Part shown: positions 45,481 through 55,029 of the stretch, piece by piece
Position numbering within the stretch: the first letter of the stretch is position 1
How the letters are laid out: each line of letters begins with the position of its first letter
Assembly: GCF_023634065.1 (NCBI RefSeq)
Contig: NZ_JALKCV010000003.1
Location: 124,001 to 188,000, forward strand
DNA: 64,000 bases
Source: Microbulbifer litoralis
GTDB lineage: Bacteria; Pseudomonadota; Gammaproteobacteria; Pseudomonadales; Cellvibrionaceae
Direction of reading: 5' to 3'
The notes under the pieces: generated by a model
Told to the model about the DNA's origin: nothing
The model's input: only the letters and a program-made list of their open reading frames with translations
The model's database searches: none
Program-made: the position numbers and the translations under genes

Positions 45481-46374
45481 TTATACTCTGGACGCTTTCA
45501 GCTTTCTATCACTGGGCGGGGTATAGTCACAACCATCTAAAATTTTATCTGATATTTTTTCTTTACCCTTCTCGACTGCATATATTGCTGCTGAATTTAG
45601 TAAACTTGAGATCTCGCCAATTGAACCCTCTGTCATAGCCAGTATTTTCCCTGCCAGAACTGGATCATAAATCTTGGATTGCTCTTTAAGTGGCAAGAGC
45701 GACTCGAAAGAAGCCAACAACTGCCTATACTCACTATTCATTCTCCACGCAGATAGAACTTCTGGTATAAAGCGATTTTGAATTTGTGGATCAACGCTTA
45801 CTGCACGAAGTAGATCACCAGTTCCACATCCAACAATAGAAATTTGTAGTTTGTTGCTCAAGTACTTAATCATATTTAAAAACTTATGCTGCCCAACAGA
45901 CGCGCCAGCCAGCATATTGTGAAGCTCATCAATGATTAACACCTTAACTTGGATTTCCCCCAGAATATGGACTACTTTCGCACGTTTTGCATCAACAGAA
46001 GATGCTGGAACCGTTTCAAACAAGCCTGTCAGTATTTCTGAATAGAACCCGCCCTCACTGGGTGACGGAGGGGATTCAACATAAATAACCGGAGCAACGA
46101 TGTGCTCACCACCTGGATTTTCAGAAGCCAAATGTTGCCTGGCAAAATGTTTTACTATCTCCGTCTTTCCATTATTTGTAGCGCCGACCAACAACATATT
46201 AGGCATTCTGGAAACCCTTGGGTGATGAAGTAAATCATCAAGTTTCGCCAATATTTCCTGCGCCTTAGGATAACCAATCCAGCGGGGTTCTTTCAGCCAT
46301 TTAATCCTTTCACCTTTCTCCCTCACAACGATATCTCTTACACTGGGGTGTAGGTGTGAAAGTGGCATACTCAT
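45481..46374 (-). CDS. tnsC: TnsC/TniB-type AAA+ regulator
   Basis: The 297-residue ATPase has Walker A LLVGATNNGKTEIVKHF (about 60-76), Walker B KVLIIDELHNMLAG (about 143-156) and a sensor-like SIVGCGTGDLL. It resembles the compact TniB form rather than the longer Tn7 TnsC (about 555). TnsC assembles on the target marked by TniQ and activates the TnsAB transposase. The ATG overlaps the tnsB stop (ATGA). Confidence 0.9.
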   Translation of the reverse strand: MSMPLSHLHPSVRDIVVREKGERIKWLKEPRWIGYPKAQEILAKLDDLLHHPRVSRMPNMLLVGATNNGKTEIVKHFARQHLASENPGGEHIVAPVIYVESPPSPSEGGFYSEILTGLFETVPASSVDAKRAKVVHILGEIQVKVLIIDELHNMLAGASVGQHKFLNMIKYLSNKLQISIVGCGTGDLLRAVSVDPQIQNRFIPEVLSAWRMNSEYRQLLASFESLLPLKEQSKIYDPVLAGKILAMTEGSIGEISSLLNSAAIYAVEKGKEKISDKILDGCDYTPPSDRKLKASRV

Positions 46375-48257
46375 TCCCCCCCCAGCTGAATATCCGAAAA
46401 TGGCTTTATCTCCTCACCTTCCTCACCGGGATCATTATCGATAGCCACTTCTTTATGTTTATTATCTTTTTTAGGGTGCACACCTTCCCACCCAAGCCGG
46501 CGGGCAGCCATTCGCCTCTTCCGTTTCTCAGAAGCCCGTTGCTGTCTAGCAAGGCGAGTTTTTTCTATCGCCTCCTCCTCGACCTCTCGCATCTTTCTTA
46601 TTCCTTCAAAAATAATATTTTCATCAATATGGTTATATTCCTCTTCATTTAATTTTTTCATAACAGCCCTTAGCTCCCACAAACTAATGGCCGGCCTCGT
46701 ATTATTAAGGTAAGGTATTTGGCAGTAGGTGTTTGTCGTGGGATCAAGAAAGTATACGATGCTTATATCCCTAGGATCTCTAGCAAATATGAAGCTTCTT
46801 GACTTGTTATTTTTATCAGAACTTCCCACCCACTTTCGAAGAACCGGGGAGTAGTATTTAACGCGATCAATAGTAACCCCGTCACGCTGAATGGTTCTTT
46901 CAACGTAGGGAGTGAAATTTAATCTAAATGTTTCTTCATCATCTATAGGAGCTGGAAGACCAATTCCTGGTTGATCAGCAGTTCCGTGAACATACTTCTG
47001 ATATAGCTTTATTGGCGCTATGCTATTAATTCCTTTGTGTGGCCTATGGTGATAACAATAAACAATAAAAATTGTAAACCACAGCTCCAACTCAGATAGA
47101 GTTATACAAGCCTTCCCTTCGGAGTTATACCCCATCCGGTCTTTGACACTAGAGAACGTGGTTCCGGGCAAGTCATGACTTTCTTTCATGAAGGTACGGA
47201 AAGCCCTTTCTACATGGGGTCCGTAGTTGGGCTGCCCCTTAGGTCTGTGTTCTATAATTATCCCATATTCTTTGCACGCTCTTTCTAGCATTTTTCCTCG
47301 AAACTCTTTCGCATTATCTACATGAATCATCTCCATTCTTCCATAAATTGGCCATTCTGAATGAATATCTCGCTTAGCCAACCAGTGCTCTTTTCTCATA
47401 ACTGCATGCGCAATACACAAACCAGCCGAGGATGCACTTGGTGGATCAAGAGTCATCCTAAATCCGGAAATCATCTTTGTTGCCACATCGATTGCTATCG
47501 TTAGGTATGGTCTTCCAATAGGAAGCCTGTGCTCTTCATCTACAATAATTACATCTACGGGCGTGTGATCTATTTGAACTATCGCATTTGGAAATTTTCC
47601 ACCAGGGAACTGCCCCTTTATTGGCTCATACTTTTGTTTAGCAGGCTTCGGGCCATAGCGCTTTCTCATGTGCTCCTTCTCATCTATTTCTCGCGCTCTG
47701 GCATATACAGTATTTTTGTGTGGAGGCTCTAAATCTAGTTCTCTGCATTCATTTTTTATTAGCCTATGTAATTTAATTACAGATGGACGCTCTCTCTTCA
47801 AGTAATAGCTTTCGATGAAAATTTCTATTATTTCTTCTACTTCTTTTGATAGTTTTGTTTGACCTTTGTCAGATCTCTCCACTCTTAACAGAGACGAAAC
47901 CAACCCGGTTTCTTCAAACCTATTTATCCATCTGTATATGGTCGTTATGCTTTTTCCCGCTTTATCGGAAATTATTTTTACGTCTTCTGCCGTTCTTCCT
48001 CTTTTATCTAGTAAGGGTTTTATAAGTTCATATCGATCAACAGCTTTATCCCACTCCTTTTCCCCAGCTAAGAGATGTGCTGCTTGCGAAGAATGGACAG
48101 TTGAAGACGGAGACAATGAAATATCTTTGATGCTAGCTATTTCTGTTTTTTTCTCATCTACTGTCCGGATTATCACTTCAGAAAAGCCTTTTAGCTCTAG
48201 TACAATAGCGGCCTCATTTCGCCAGTAAATCAGCTGACCTGGTCTTATAGTTTTCAT
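46371..48257 (-). CDS. tnsB: TnsB/TniA-type DDE transposase
   Basis: The 628-residue transposase shows N-terminal helix-turn-helix segments (GRTAEDVKIISDKAGKSITTIYRWI), then the RNase H-like catalytic core with D in VQIDHTPVDV (about 230), D in IHVDNAKEFRG (about 312) and E in NYGPHVERAFRT (about 347). The DDE triad is intact. A basic C-terminal tail (RRMAARRLGWEG, then KDNKHKE) fits the TnsC-contact region. The ATG at 48257 has GGAGGA eight bases upstream inside the tnsA end. TnsB binds the transposon ends and joins them to the target. Confidence 0.94.
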   Translation of the reverse strand: MKTIRPGQLIYWRNEAAIVLELKGFSEVIIRTVDEKKTEIASIKDISLSPSSTVHSSQAAHLLAGEKEWDKAVDRYELIKPLLDKRGRTAEDVKIISDKAGKSITTIYRWINRFEETGLVSSLLRVERSDKGQTKLSKEVEEIIEIFIESYYLKRERPSVIKLHRLIKNECRELDLEPPHKNTVYARAREIDEKEHMRKRYGPKPAKQKYEPIKGQFPGGKFPNAIVQIDHTPVDVIIVDEEHRLPIGRPYLTIAIDVATKMISGFRMTLDPPSASSAGLCIAHAVMRKEHWLAKRDIHSEWPIYGRMEMIHVDNAKEFRGKMLERACKEYGIIIEHRPKGQPNYGPHVERAFRTFMKESHDLPGTTFSSVKDRMGYNSEGKACITLSELELWFTIFIVYCYHHRPHKGINSIAPIKLYQKYVHGTADQPGIGLPAPIDDEETFRLNFTPYVERTIQRDGVTIDRVKYYSPVLRKWVGSSDKNNKSRSFIFARDPRDISIVYFLDPTTNTYCQIPYLNNTRPAISLWELRAVMKKLNEEEYNHIDENIIFEGIRKMREVEEEAIEKTRLARQQRASEKRKRRMAARRLGWEGVHPKKDNKHKEVAIDNDPGEEGEEIKPFSDIQLGGE

Positions 48258-48258
48258 T

Positions 48259-48918
48259 TCATGTATCCTCCACTGGCCAAAGGGGAGTGCGCATATTCAG
48301 AGGCTTGTTTAGGTCACATCCAATTACCCCCATACCAACCAAACGCCATATCAATGGAATCATGCGGGCTCTATTATTCCGGTCCTTACACAATGCGCAG
48401 AGAAGTAAATCAGGGTCAGCCTCATCCAGATCCCATAAAATTTTTAATATATGAGCCGTCATTTCTTCTGAAACTTCTCTATCATGGAACGATCTTAAAA
48501 ATTTCACATTGTCTAGATAAGGAGTTCTTATTTCTCTCTCTGTGAATACCTGAAAGCGCCAACCACGATTGAAGCACTCCGCTTTCGCTGCTCGAAATTT
48601 AGGCAATAGATTTTTCCAGTCATCTCGGAAGGCTTGTCTGAACTTCACTTCATATAAGACGGGCAACTCTCCAGAGGTACGGTCGAAGTAAATTAAACCA
48701 TCGGGTGTGTAATGAGATAGGCGCCCATCCCTACCGACATAGTCAATAGTAAGAGGCTGAGCTTTGAAGTTTGAGACCAGTGGATCAAACCTCAGTATCT
48801 CCATTAGGTCTCTCTCCAGCGAGGATTCATAACGTCCCTTTCCGGGTACAAGGCCTGATACACTGCGATTGGTAATGCCTATTTTTCGAACAGGCTCATG
48901 CTTGAGTATGGCGCTCAT
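48259..48918 (-). CDS. tnsA: TnsA endonuclease
   Basis: The 219-residue protein has the restriction-nuclease-like TnsA core: acidic helix RYESSLERDLMEIL (E about 31/35), TPDGLIYF with catalytic D about 73, and PVLYEVKFRQAF with E90 and K92. The triad is kept, so 5' strand cutting and cut-and-paste movement are expected. Start choice: the ATG at 48918 has AGG nine bases upstream; a GTG at 48924 is also in frame. The start lies beside a repeat that looks like a TnsB site in the right end, suggesting self-control of the operon. Confidence 0.93.
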   Translation of the reverse strand: MSAILKHEPVRKIGITNRSVSGLVPGKGRYESSLERDLMEILRFDPLVSNFKAQPLTIDYVGRDGRLSHYTPDGLIYFDRTSGELPVLYEVKFRQAFRDDWKNLLPKFRAAKAECFNRGWRFQVFTEREIRTPYLDNVKFLRSFHDREVSEEMTAHILKILWDLDEADPDLLLCALCKDRNNRARMIPLIWRLVGMGVIGCDLNKPLNMRTPLWPVEDT

Positions 48919-48921
48919 TTT

Positions 48922-48978
48922 CACTTACCTATGTAAACTGGAACCATATTGGCATTTTTCAATGTATCTTACAGCGGC
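48922..48978. repeat. Right end: TnsB-like site, terminal repeat and duplication GCGGC
   Basis: ACATAGGTAAGTG lies inverted at 48922-48934 and matches the left-end motif in 12 of 13 positions. The end sequence ATCTTACA closes at 48973 and mirrors TGTAAGAT. GCGGC at 48974-48978 is the second copy of the target duplication. Confidence 0.9.
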
Positions 48979-49638
48979 GGCAGCAACCCGCGCCCGGGGG
49001 AAATTTCCCTGGCCCACCGCGGTGTGCTGTTTCTCGACGAGATGCCCGAGTTCCCGCGCCACGCACTGGAAATCCTGCGCGAACCGCTAGAAAACGGCGA
49101 GGTGCGCATTTCCCGCGCCCGCGCGCAGGTCACCTTTCCGGCCCACTTCCAACTGGTCGGCGCCATGAACCCCTGCCCCTGCGGCTACCTGGGCGAAGCC
49201 CGCTGCCGCTGCACCCCGGACCAGATAGACCGCTACCGCAACAAGCTTTCCGGGCCGCTGCTGGACCGCATCGATATGCAGGTGGAAGTGGCGAACATGA
49301 CCGCCAGCCAGCTGCAGGATGCACCGGCGGGCGAATCCTCGGCGGTGGTCCGCGAGCGGGTCATTAGCGCGCGCGATCGACAGCGACAACGGCAGGGAAA
49401 AATCAATGCGGCCCTTCAGGGGGCGGAACTGGATCGCTATTGTGCGCTGGGGAAAAACGAGCAGGCGCTGTTGAGACAGTCGGTGGAACAGCTGGGACTC
49501 TCGGCACGCAGCTATCACCGGGTGTTGAAGGTTGCGCGCACGCTGGCGGATCTGGCCGGTGAGGAAAAAATCGGTGCGGGGCAGATTGCCGAGGCGCTGG
49601 CGTATCGAAACCTGGACCGGCGGCAGGTGCCGGCGTAG
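48979..49638 (+). pseudogene. comM: comM 3' part, interrupted
   Basis: This is the C-terminal 219 codons of ComM, in frame with the 5' part once the element and one GCGGC copy are removed. It reads GSNPRPGEISLAHRGVLFLDEMPEF (Walker B) and MNPCPCGYLGEARCRCTPDQIDRYRNKLSGPLLDRIDMQVEV, all standard for ComM/YifB. An open frame begins in the transposon end (MAFFNVSYSGG), but no ribosome site supports separate translation. Sequence is undamaged, consistent with a fairly recent insertion. Confidence 0.95.
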
Positions 49639-49680
49639 GGTACACCCTGCCGCCGGGCGATTGCACCGGCCGTCCGTTGT

Positions 49681-50694
<1,014 letters not shown>

Positions 50695-51702
50695 TCAGAT
50701 CGGCGGAGGATCGGAGATATTCAGTGTATCCGCATAGGCAAACAGCGCCGGCGCACCGCCGGTGTGCCAGAAAAGGATGCGATCTTCACTGCCGAATTTC
50801 TTTTGCCGCAGCAGGTCGATCAGGCCGGCCATGGCGCGGCCGGTGTAGACTGGGTCCAGCAGTATGCCCTCGCTGCGGGCCATGAATTCAATCGCCCGGC
50901 GCTCGGCATCGCCAACCACACCGTAGCCGCCGCCGACATAGTCGCCGTTCAGCTGCAGGTCGCTGTTGTCGAACTGGAATTCACCGCCGATCAGCGTCGC
51001 GCTGCGGTTGGCGAGATCGAGAATATGCTGATCAAAGGGCGTACCGCCGCTCTCGTCCTTGTCGATATTGATCCCGACAATTTCACAGTCGAGCTCCAGC
51101 AGTTTTCTGCCCAGCATCAGCCCCGCGTGGGTGCCGCCGGAGCTGGAGGCGAAGACGATATGGCTGAAGGCGAGATCGTACTCGCGACACTGGCTGTCCA
51201 GTTCTTTCAGGGCGGCGACAAAGCTCAGCGCGCCCAGCTCACTGGAACCGCCGTAGGGCACCACATAGGGCTTCTTGCCGGCGCTTTTCAGATAGTCGAC
51301 GATCTGCGGAATATCCTCGCCCTTGCGGTGCTCACCGGTCCAGTGGATATGGCAGCCGAACAACTGGTCCAGCAGCAGGTTGCCGCCGGCGGTTTCCGGT
51401 TCCTGGCCACCGAGTACCAGGTGGCACTCGAGCCCCAGCATCGCCGCCGCGGCCGCGGTCTGGCGGCAGTGGTTGGACTGCGCCGCGCCGGCGGTGACGA
51501 TGGTGTCGGCACCCGCGGCCAGCGCGTCGCCGAGGATAAACTCCAGCTTGCGGGTCTTGTTGCCGCCCAGCGCCAGGCCGGTCTGGTCGTCGCGCTTGAT
51601 ATAAACCTGCGGGCCACCGAACCGTTCCGTGAGCCTGCGCAGCGGCATCAGCGGTGTCGGAAAAAATCCCAGGCATTGCCTGGGCAGCTGATCGGTCGGC
51701 AT
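50695..51702 (-). CDS. D-cysteine desulfhydrase / ACC deaminase-like PLP enzyme
   Basis: The 335-residue fold-type II PLP enzyme starts with FFPTPLMPLRRLTERFGGPQVYIKRDDQTGLALGGNKTRKLEFILGDAL; the PLP lysine is in GGNKTRKLE (about residue 52). GAAQSNHCRQTAAAAAMLG and ASSSGGTHAGLMLG (phosphate-binding) follow. It matches the ACC deaminase/D-cysteine desulfhydrase family; the specific substrate cannot be set from sequence. It is upstream of the B3 gene on the same strand. Confidence 0.88.
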   Translation of the reverse strand: MPTDQLPRQCLGFFPTPLMPLRRLTERFGGPQVYIKRDDQTGLALGGNKTRKLEFILGDALAAGADTIVTAGAAQSNHCRQTAAAAAMLGLECHLVLGGQEPETAGGNLLLDQLFGCHIHWTGEHRKGEDIPQIVDYLKSAGKKPYVVPYGGSSELGALSFVAALKELDSQCREYDLAFSHIVFASSSGGTHAGLMLGRKLLELDCEIVGINIDKDESGGTPFDQHILDLANRSATLIGGEFQFDNSDLQLNGDYVGGGYGVVGDAERRAIEFMARSEGILLDPVYTGRAMAGLIDLLRQKKFGSEDRILFWHTGGAPALFAYADTLNISDPPPI

Positions 51703-51715
51703 TGTGTGCCTCCGT

Positions 51716-52276
51716 CTATTGGTTTGTCCGCCACTGCGCGGCCGTCAGCCGGTAGAGGCAGTGGCGCCGCAGCGGGCTGTCCGCCGGCAGCAGCGGATGC
51801 TCGAAGGTCTGCGGCATCTCGCGCATCTGCAGTCGCTCCATGACTTTGCGCGAAGGCGCATTCTGCGTCACGGTAAAGGAGACGATTTCCGCCAGCTGCA
51901 ACTCATTAAAAGCCACACGCACCGACTCCCGCGCCGCTTCCACCGCATAGCCACGCCCCCAATATTCCCGCGCCAGACGCCAGCCGATCTCCACACAGGG
52001 GGCAAACGGCAGTTCCGCCGGCGCGTGTTTCAGGCCGACGAAGCCGATAAAGGCGCCGTCTTCGCGGCGCTCGACGGCCCAGAATCCCCAGCCGTTTGCA
52101 TCGATATGGGCGATCTGGCGATCCACCGCGGCGTCGCTGGCGGCGCGGTCCAGAGTCGAGGGAAAATACTCCATCACCTGTGGGTCGGCACACAGGGCGG
52201 CGAAAGGCTCGCGGTCCGCGTCGCGCCACTGGCGCAACAGCAGTCGCTCGGTTTGCGGTTCGATCAATCGGTACAT
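51716..52276 (-). CDS. GNAT acetyltransferase (RimJ/RimL type)
   Basis: The 186-residue protein has the RimJ/RimL opening ETERLLLRQWRDADREPFAALCADPQVMEYFPS-like segment (TERLLLRQW), EIGWRLAREYWGRGYAVEAA (acetyl-CoA binding) and SFTVTQNAPSRKVMERLQM. Such enzymes acetylate protein N-termini or small amines. The ATG at 52276 sits at the end of the preceding GNAT gene, so the two are translationally linked. Confidence 0.88.
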   Translation of the reverse strand: MYRLIEPQTERLLLRQWRDADREPFAALCADPQVMEYFPSTLDRAASDAAVDRQIAHIDANGWGFWAVERREDGAFIGFVGLKHAPAELPFAPCVEIGWRLAREYWGRGYAVEAARESVRVAFNELQLAEIVSFTVTQNAPSRKVMERLQMREMPQTFEHPLLPADSPLRRHCLYRLTAAQWRTNQ

Positions 52277-52278
52277 GT

Positions 52279-52764
52279 TTATCCAGTGCCGTTGGAATTG
52301 TCGGTGCGCGGGGCAACCATATAGTCGCAGAGATCCAGCCACTCCATGGATTCCGGGTAATCCGCCTCTTCGAAGCCGAGCTTCCGGTACAGGGCCCTCG
52401 CACCGGGATTGTCTTTCAATACAAACAGCGAGCACTCGCCGACGCCCAGATCCGCACAGCCGCGCCGCATCAAGATCGCGACCAGCGCTCTGCCGACGCC
52501 GCTGCCGCGGCGCGTGGGCGAGACGATCAGGCGACCCAGGTGGCAGCGGCCGAGCCGCGGGTAGTACTGCCCGAAGGCGAGCAGTTCGTCGCCATCGACC
52601 AGCATATGGCCCGCCATTTCGCCCCAGCGGCAGTCCTGCCGAAAGGTCTGCTCACTGAATGGATAGCGGAATCGGGGCCCGCCCCACTGCCGGCAGGCGC
52701 GCCCGTCCGGCAGCCAGCCCATCAGGGTGCGCAGATGATCTTCCGTCGCCGTCACCAGTTCCAT
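52279..52764 (-). CDS. GNAT acetyltransferase
   Basis: The 161-residue protein has LGRLIVSPTRRGSGVGRALVAILMRRG (motif A, acetyl-CoA binding, about 80-106) and NPGARALYRKLGFEE, both typical GNAT elements. The start is the ATG at 52764, with a GAGG site six bases upstream. The substrate is unknown. It lies between the YaiI-type gene and another GNAT gene on the same strand. Confidence 0.85.
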   Translation of the reverse strand: MELVTATEDHLRTLMGWLPDGRACRQWGGPRFRYPFSEQTFRQDCRWGEMAGHMLVDGDELLAFGQYYPRLGRCHLGRLIVSPTRRGSGVGRALVAILMRRGCADLGVGECSLFVLKDNPGARALYRKLGFEEADYPESMEWLDLCDYMVAPRTDNSNGTG

Positions 52765-52772
52765 CAATTACC

Positions 52773-53231
52773 TCAGGGTTTGCGGCGGCTTGCTGCCAGC
52801 CATTTATCCAACTGGTCGGCAAACGCCTTGCGGTCCTGCTGGTTCAGTGCCGGCGGACCGCCGGTGTGCAGGCCGCTGGCGCGCATGGTGTCCATGAAAT
52901 CGCGCATGTTCAGGCGCGCGCGGATATTCGCTTTGGTGTGGCGCTCGCCGCGCGGGCTGAGGGCGGTGGCGCCTTTGTCGATCACCTCCGCCGCCAGCGG
53001 GATATCGCTGGTGATCACCAGGTCGTCGGCCTGGCAGCGCTGCACGATTTCGTTGTCGGCCACATCGTAGCCGGACGATACCTGCATCGATTTGATAAAG
53101 CGCGACGGCGGCACGCGCACCGGCTGGTTGGCCACCAGCGTCATCGGCGTTCCGGTGCGCTCGGCGGCGCGGAACAGGATTTCCTTGATCACTACCGGAC
53201 AGGCGTCGGCGTCGACCCAGATTGTTGCCAT
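52773..53231 (-). CDS. YaiI/YqxD family (DUF188) protein
   Basis: The 152-residue protein has the family pattern: [23 protein letters not shown] at the start, [30 protein letters not shown] in the middle, and [20 protein letters not shown]. The repeated aspartates resemble a PIN-like nuclease core, but the biochemical role is not known. Its ATG overlaps the stop of the DUF3565 gene. Confidence 0.92.
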   Translation of the reverse strand: MATIWVDADACPVVIKEILFRAAERTGTPMTLVANQPVRVPPSRFIKSMQVSSGYDVADNEIVQRCQADDLVITSDIPLAAEVIDKGATALSPRGERHTKANIRARLNMRDFMDTMRASGLHTGGPPALNQQDRKAFADQLDKWLAASRRKP

Positions 53232-53452
53232 CAGTGTTGTACCTCGTCGGCTCGGTCGGGCGGTGCTTTTTCGTCGCATTTCCGGCAGTCGAGCCGCTGG
53301 CCGAGCATGGATTCGCGCCCGGCTTCGGTGATGACCCAGGGGCGGTTCTGCCAGGGCGGATCGTGGCGCACATGCTGGTTGTGGCCGCAGGCCAACTGCG
53401 CCACCCAGTGGTTTTCGTCGTCGCGGTGGTAGCCGGTGATGGGTTGTTGCAT
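53231..53452 (-). CDS. DUF3565 family small protein
   Basis: The 73-residue protein reads [33 protein letters not shown] with [16 protein letters not shown] and a final CRKCDEK. The CGHNQHVRH plus CxxC residues suggest metal binding. This matches DUF3565, of unknown function. Confidence 0.85.
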   Translation of the reverse strand: MQQPITGYHRDDENHWVAQLACGHNQHVRHDPPWQNRPWVITEAGRESMLGQRLDCRKCDEKAPPDRADEVQH

Positions 53453-53514
53453 GGGGCTGGCCGGACGGGAATTTGTGGGGAGTTATAGCGAATCGGGGGC
53501 GGGTTGTATATGGG

Positions 53515-53562
53515 CGGGCCTGCGGCCCGCCTTGCCGAGCTGGAGCTCGGCGCGCCCAGGGG
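53515..53562. repeat. Two-hairpin intergenic repeat, copy 2 (inverted)
   Basis: The stretch CGGGCC-TGC-GGCCCG followed by CCGAGCT-GG-AGCTCGG is the reverse-oriented partner of the element at 4536-4581, about 35 of 42 positions matching by eye. It lies directly after the NCS2-like permease stop. Confidence 0.65.
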
Positions 53563-53563
53563 A

Positions 53564-54934
53564 TCAGTTCTCGGTGGCTTCGGCGGCGGGACTTCCACTG
53601 CGGCGGAGGCGGGGCAGGTTGCCGTTGACCGCCACCAGCAGGAAGGCGGCCACGGCGATGGCGATCCAGACGTCGAACATCGCCAGTATGTAGCCGATCA
53701 CCAGCGCGCAGACCATCTCCAGCGGCTTCTTCACCAGCGGTGCCGCCACCATGAAACAGGCGAAGGCGGTCAGTGCCAGGGTCAGCATCAGGGCGATACT
53801 CATCAGCGGCTTGATCAGGCTGATCATGGGCCAGCAGACGTAGATCAGCGGAATGCCGAAACAGTAGTAGGAGGCGATGCCGCTGCGCAGGTCCGCCATC
53901 TTGTCGCGGCCGGACTTCCACACACCGACCACCACCGCATGCACGCCGGTCCAGAGCACGCCCTGATACGGGAACAGCGGCGCCAGCACCGCCGAGACGC
54001 CATTGCGGGCCGCCAGATTCAGCTGGGTGCGCTCGAAGTTGGTGTCGATGGGATCGTCCGGGCGCGCGTCCTGGGCGTTGCGGATCATCTCCGTGCCGGT
54101 GACAAAATCGCCGAACACGATCACATAGGCCACAAACGCCAGCGGCAACACCTGCAGGTACATGGCCAGCGGTGGCCAGCCGATATACAGCGGCGAAGCT
54201 TTGGCCATCATGTCGCCCATCGGCGGTATCAACCAGCCCCACTGGATATCGAACTGAACCTCACCCACCGCCATACCCACCAGTGCGGCGGCGACGAAAC
54301 CCGGCAGCAGGCCCAGGGTACAGATGGAATCGACCAGGCGACTGCGGGCGCGCAGCTGCTGGATGGGGGCGGAGAAGGTAAACAGTAGCGCCACCGCGAG
54401 GGCGGTGCAGGCGCTGGCCGGGTGCGTCTGGAACAGCTCCGCATCCTTGACGAACACCCGATCCATGGCCGAGATGGCGGCACCGAAAATGATCGCCGCC
54501 TTGAGTGTGGCCGGTATCGCCGCCATCACCCGCCTGGACAGCCCCGTAAGGCTGAAGAACACCGAGATCGCGGCCAGGCAGAGCGACAGGGCCGTCATCG
54601 CCTGGAACCGCTCCGGCCCCTCGGGATAGCTGCTGACGATAAAGGTCAGCGCCAGCGGAAAGGCCGGTGTCAGCATCCCCGGCGCGAAGGTTTCACCGAA
54701 AAAGACGAAGGAGGCCGCGAGCAGCGAGTTGGCGACCAGGATCAGTGCCACCGCCTCCTGAAAATTGAGCCCGAAGTAGCCGATCATCACCGGCGCCATG
54801 ATCATGCTGGTGCCACCGGCCACCACCAGGCCCTGGATCACCTGGGATGGCACAAATTTCAGGTGCAGGAAGGGGACACAAAAAGTGAAGGGGCCCCATC
54901 GCCAGCCGCGGGGCGGGTTCGGAGTATCGTTCAT
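53564..54934 (-). CDS. NCS2-like nucleobase permease
   Basis: The 456-residue membrane protein has about 12-14 hydrophobic helices with motifs of the xanthine/uracil permease (SLC23) fold: [41 protein letters not shown] near the start and [15 protein letters not shown] later (about 290). The substrate may be a purine or pyrimidine base, but similarity to characterised members is moderate. A hydrophilic N-terminus and a short polar C-terminal tail are present. The next gene upstream is an XRE regulator. Confidence 0.65.
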   Translation of the reverse strand: MNDTPNPPRGWRWGPFTFCVPFLHLKFVPSQVIQGLVVAGGTSMIMAPVMIGYFGLNFQEAVALILVANSLLAASFVFFGETFAPGMLTPAFPLALTFIVSSYPEGPERFQAMTALSLCLAAISVFFSLTGLSRRVMAAIPATLKAAIIFGAAISAMDRVFVKDAELFQTHPASACTALAVALLFTFSAPIQQLRARSRLVDSICTLGLLPGFVAAALVGMAVGEVQFDIQWGWLIPPMGDMMAKASPLYIGWPPLAMYLQVLPLAFVAYVIVFGDFVTGTEMIRNAQDARPDDPIDTNFERTQLNLAARNGVSAVLAPLFPYQGVLWTGVHAVVVGVWKSGRDKMADLRSGIASYYCFGIPLIYVCWPMISLIKPLMSIALMLTLALTAFACFMVAAPLVKKPLEMVCALVIGYILAMFDVWIAIAVAAFLLVAVNGNLPRLRRSGSPAAEATEN

Positions 54935-55029
54935 CGCTGTCTGCCTCTGCTTATTATTGTCGGGGTACCGCAGTAGTCAGATTCCAGCTTAGGCAGGGGC
55001 CGGCAATCGCGCCATTATTTCCGAGGTAA

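Larger units (their letters stand above)
19174..48973. mobile_element. Tn7-like transposon in comM with defence cargo (29,800 bp)
   Basis: The element starts TGTAAGAT at 19174 and ends ATCTTACA at 48973, an 8-base perfect terminal inverted repeat, flanked by GCGGC on both sides. Inside both ends lie copies of an ACAT(T/A)GGTAAGTG motif that look like TnsB sites. The right end encodes TnsA, TnsB, TnsC and a TniQ protein reading inward; the left end encodes a TnsE-like protein reading inward. The insertion in comM matches the known target of the Tn6022/AbaR family of Tn7 relatives. Cargo is dominated by anti-phage and toxin genes. With TnsA catalytic residues kept, cut-and-paste movement is expected. 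Confidence 0.97.

Noticed and set aside
19174..48973. CRISPR-associated transposon (CAST)
   Set aside because: TniQ, TnsC and TnsB are present but there is no Cas6/7/8, Cas12k or array; targeting is explained by a TniQ/TnsD protein and the comM site.
48949..49638. A separate small ComM-like gene starting MAFFNVSYSGG
   Set aside because: Its first residues come from the transposon end; the remainder is the exact continuation of comM after the target duplication.
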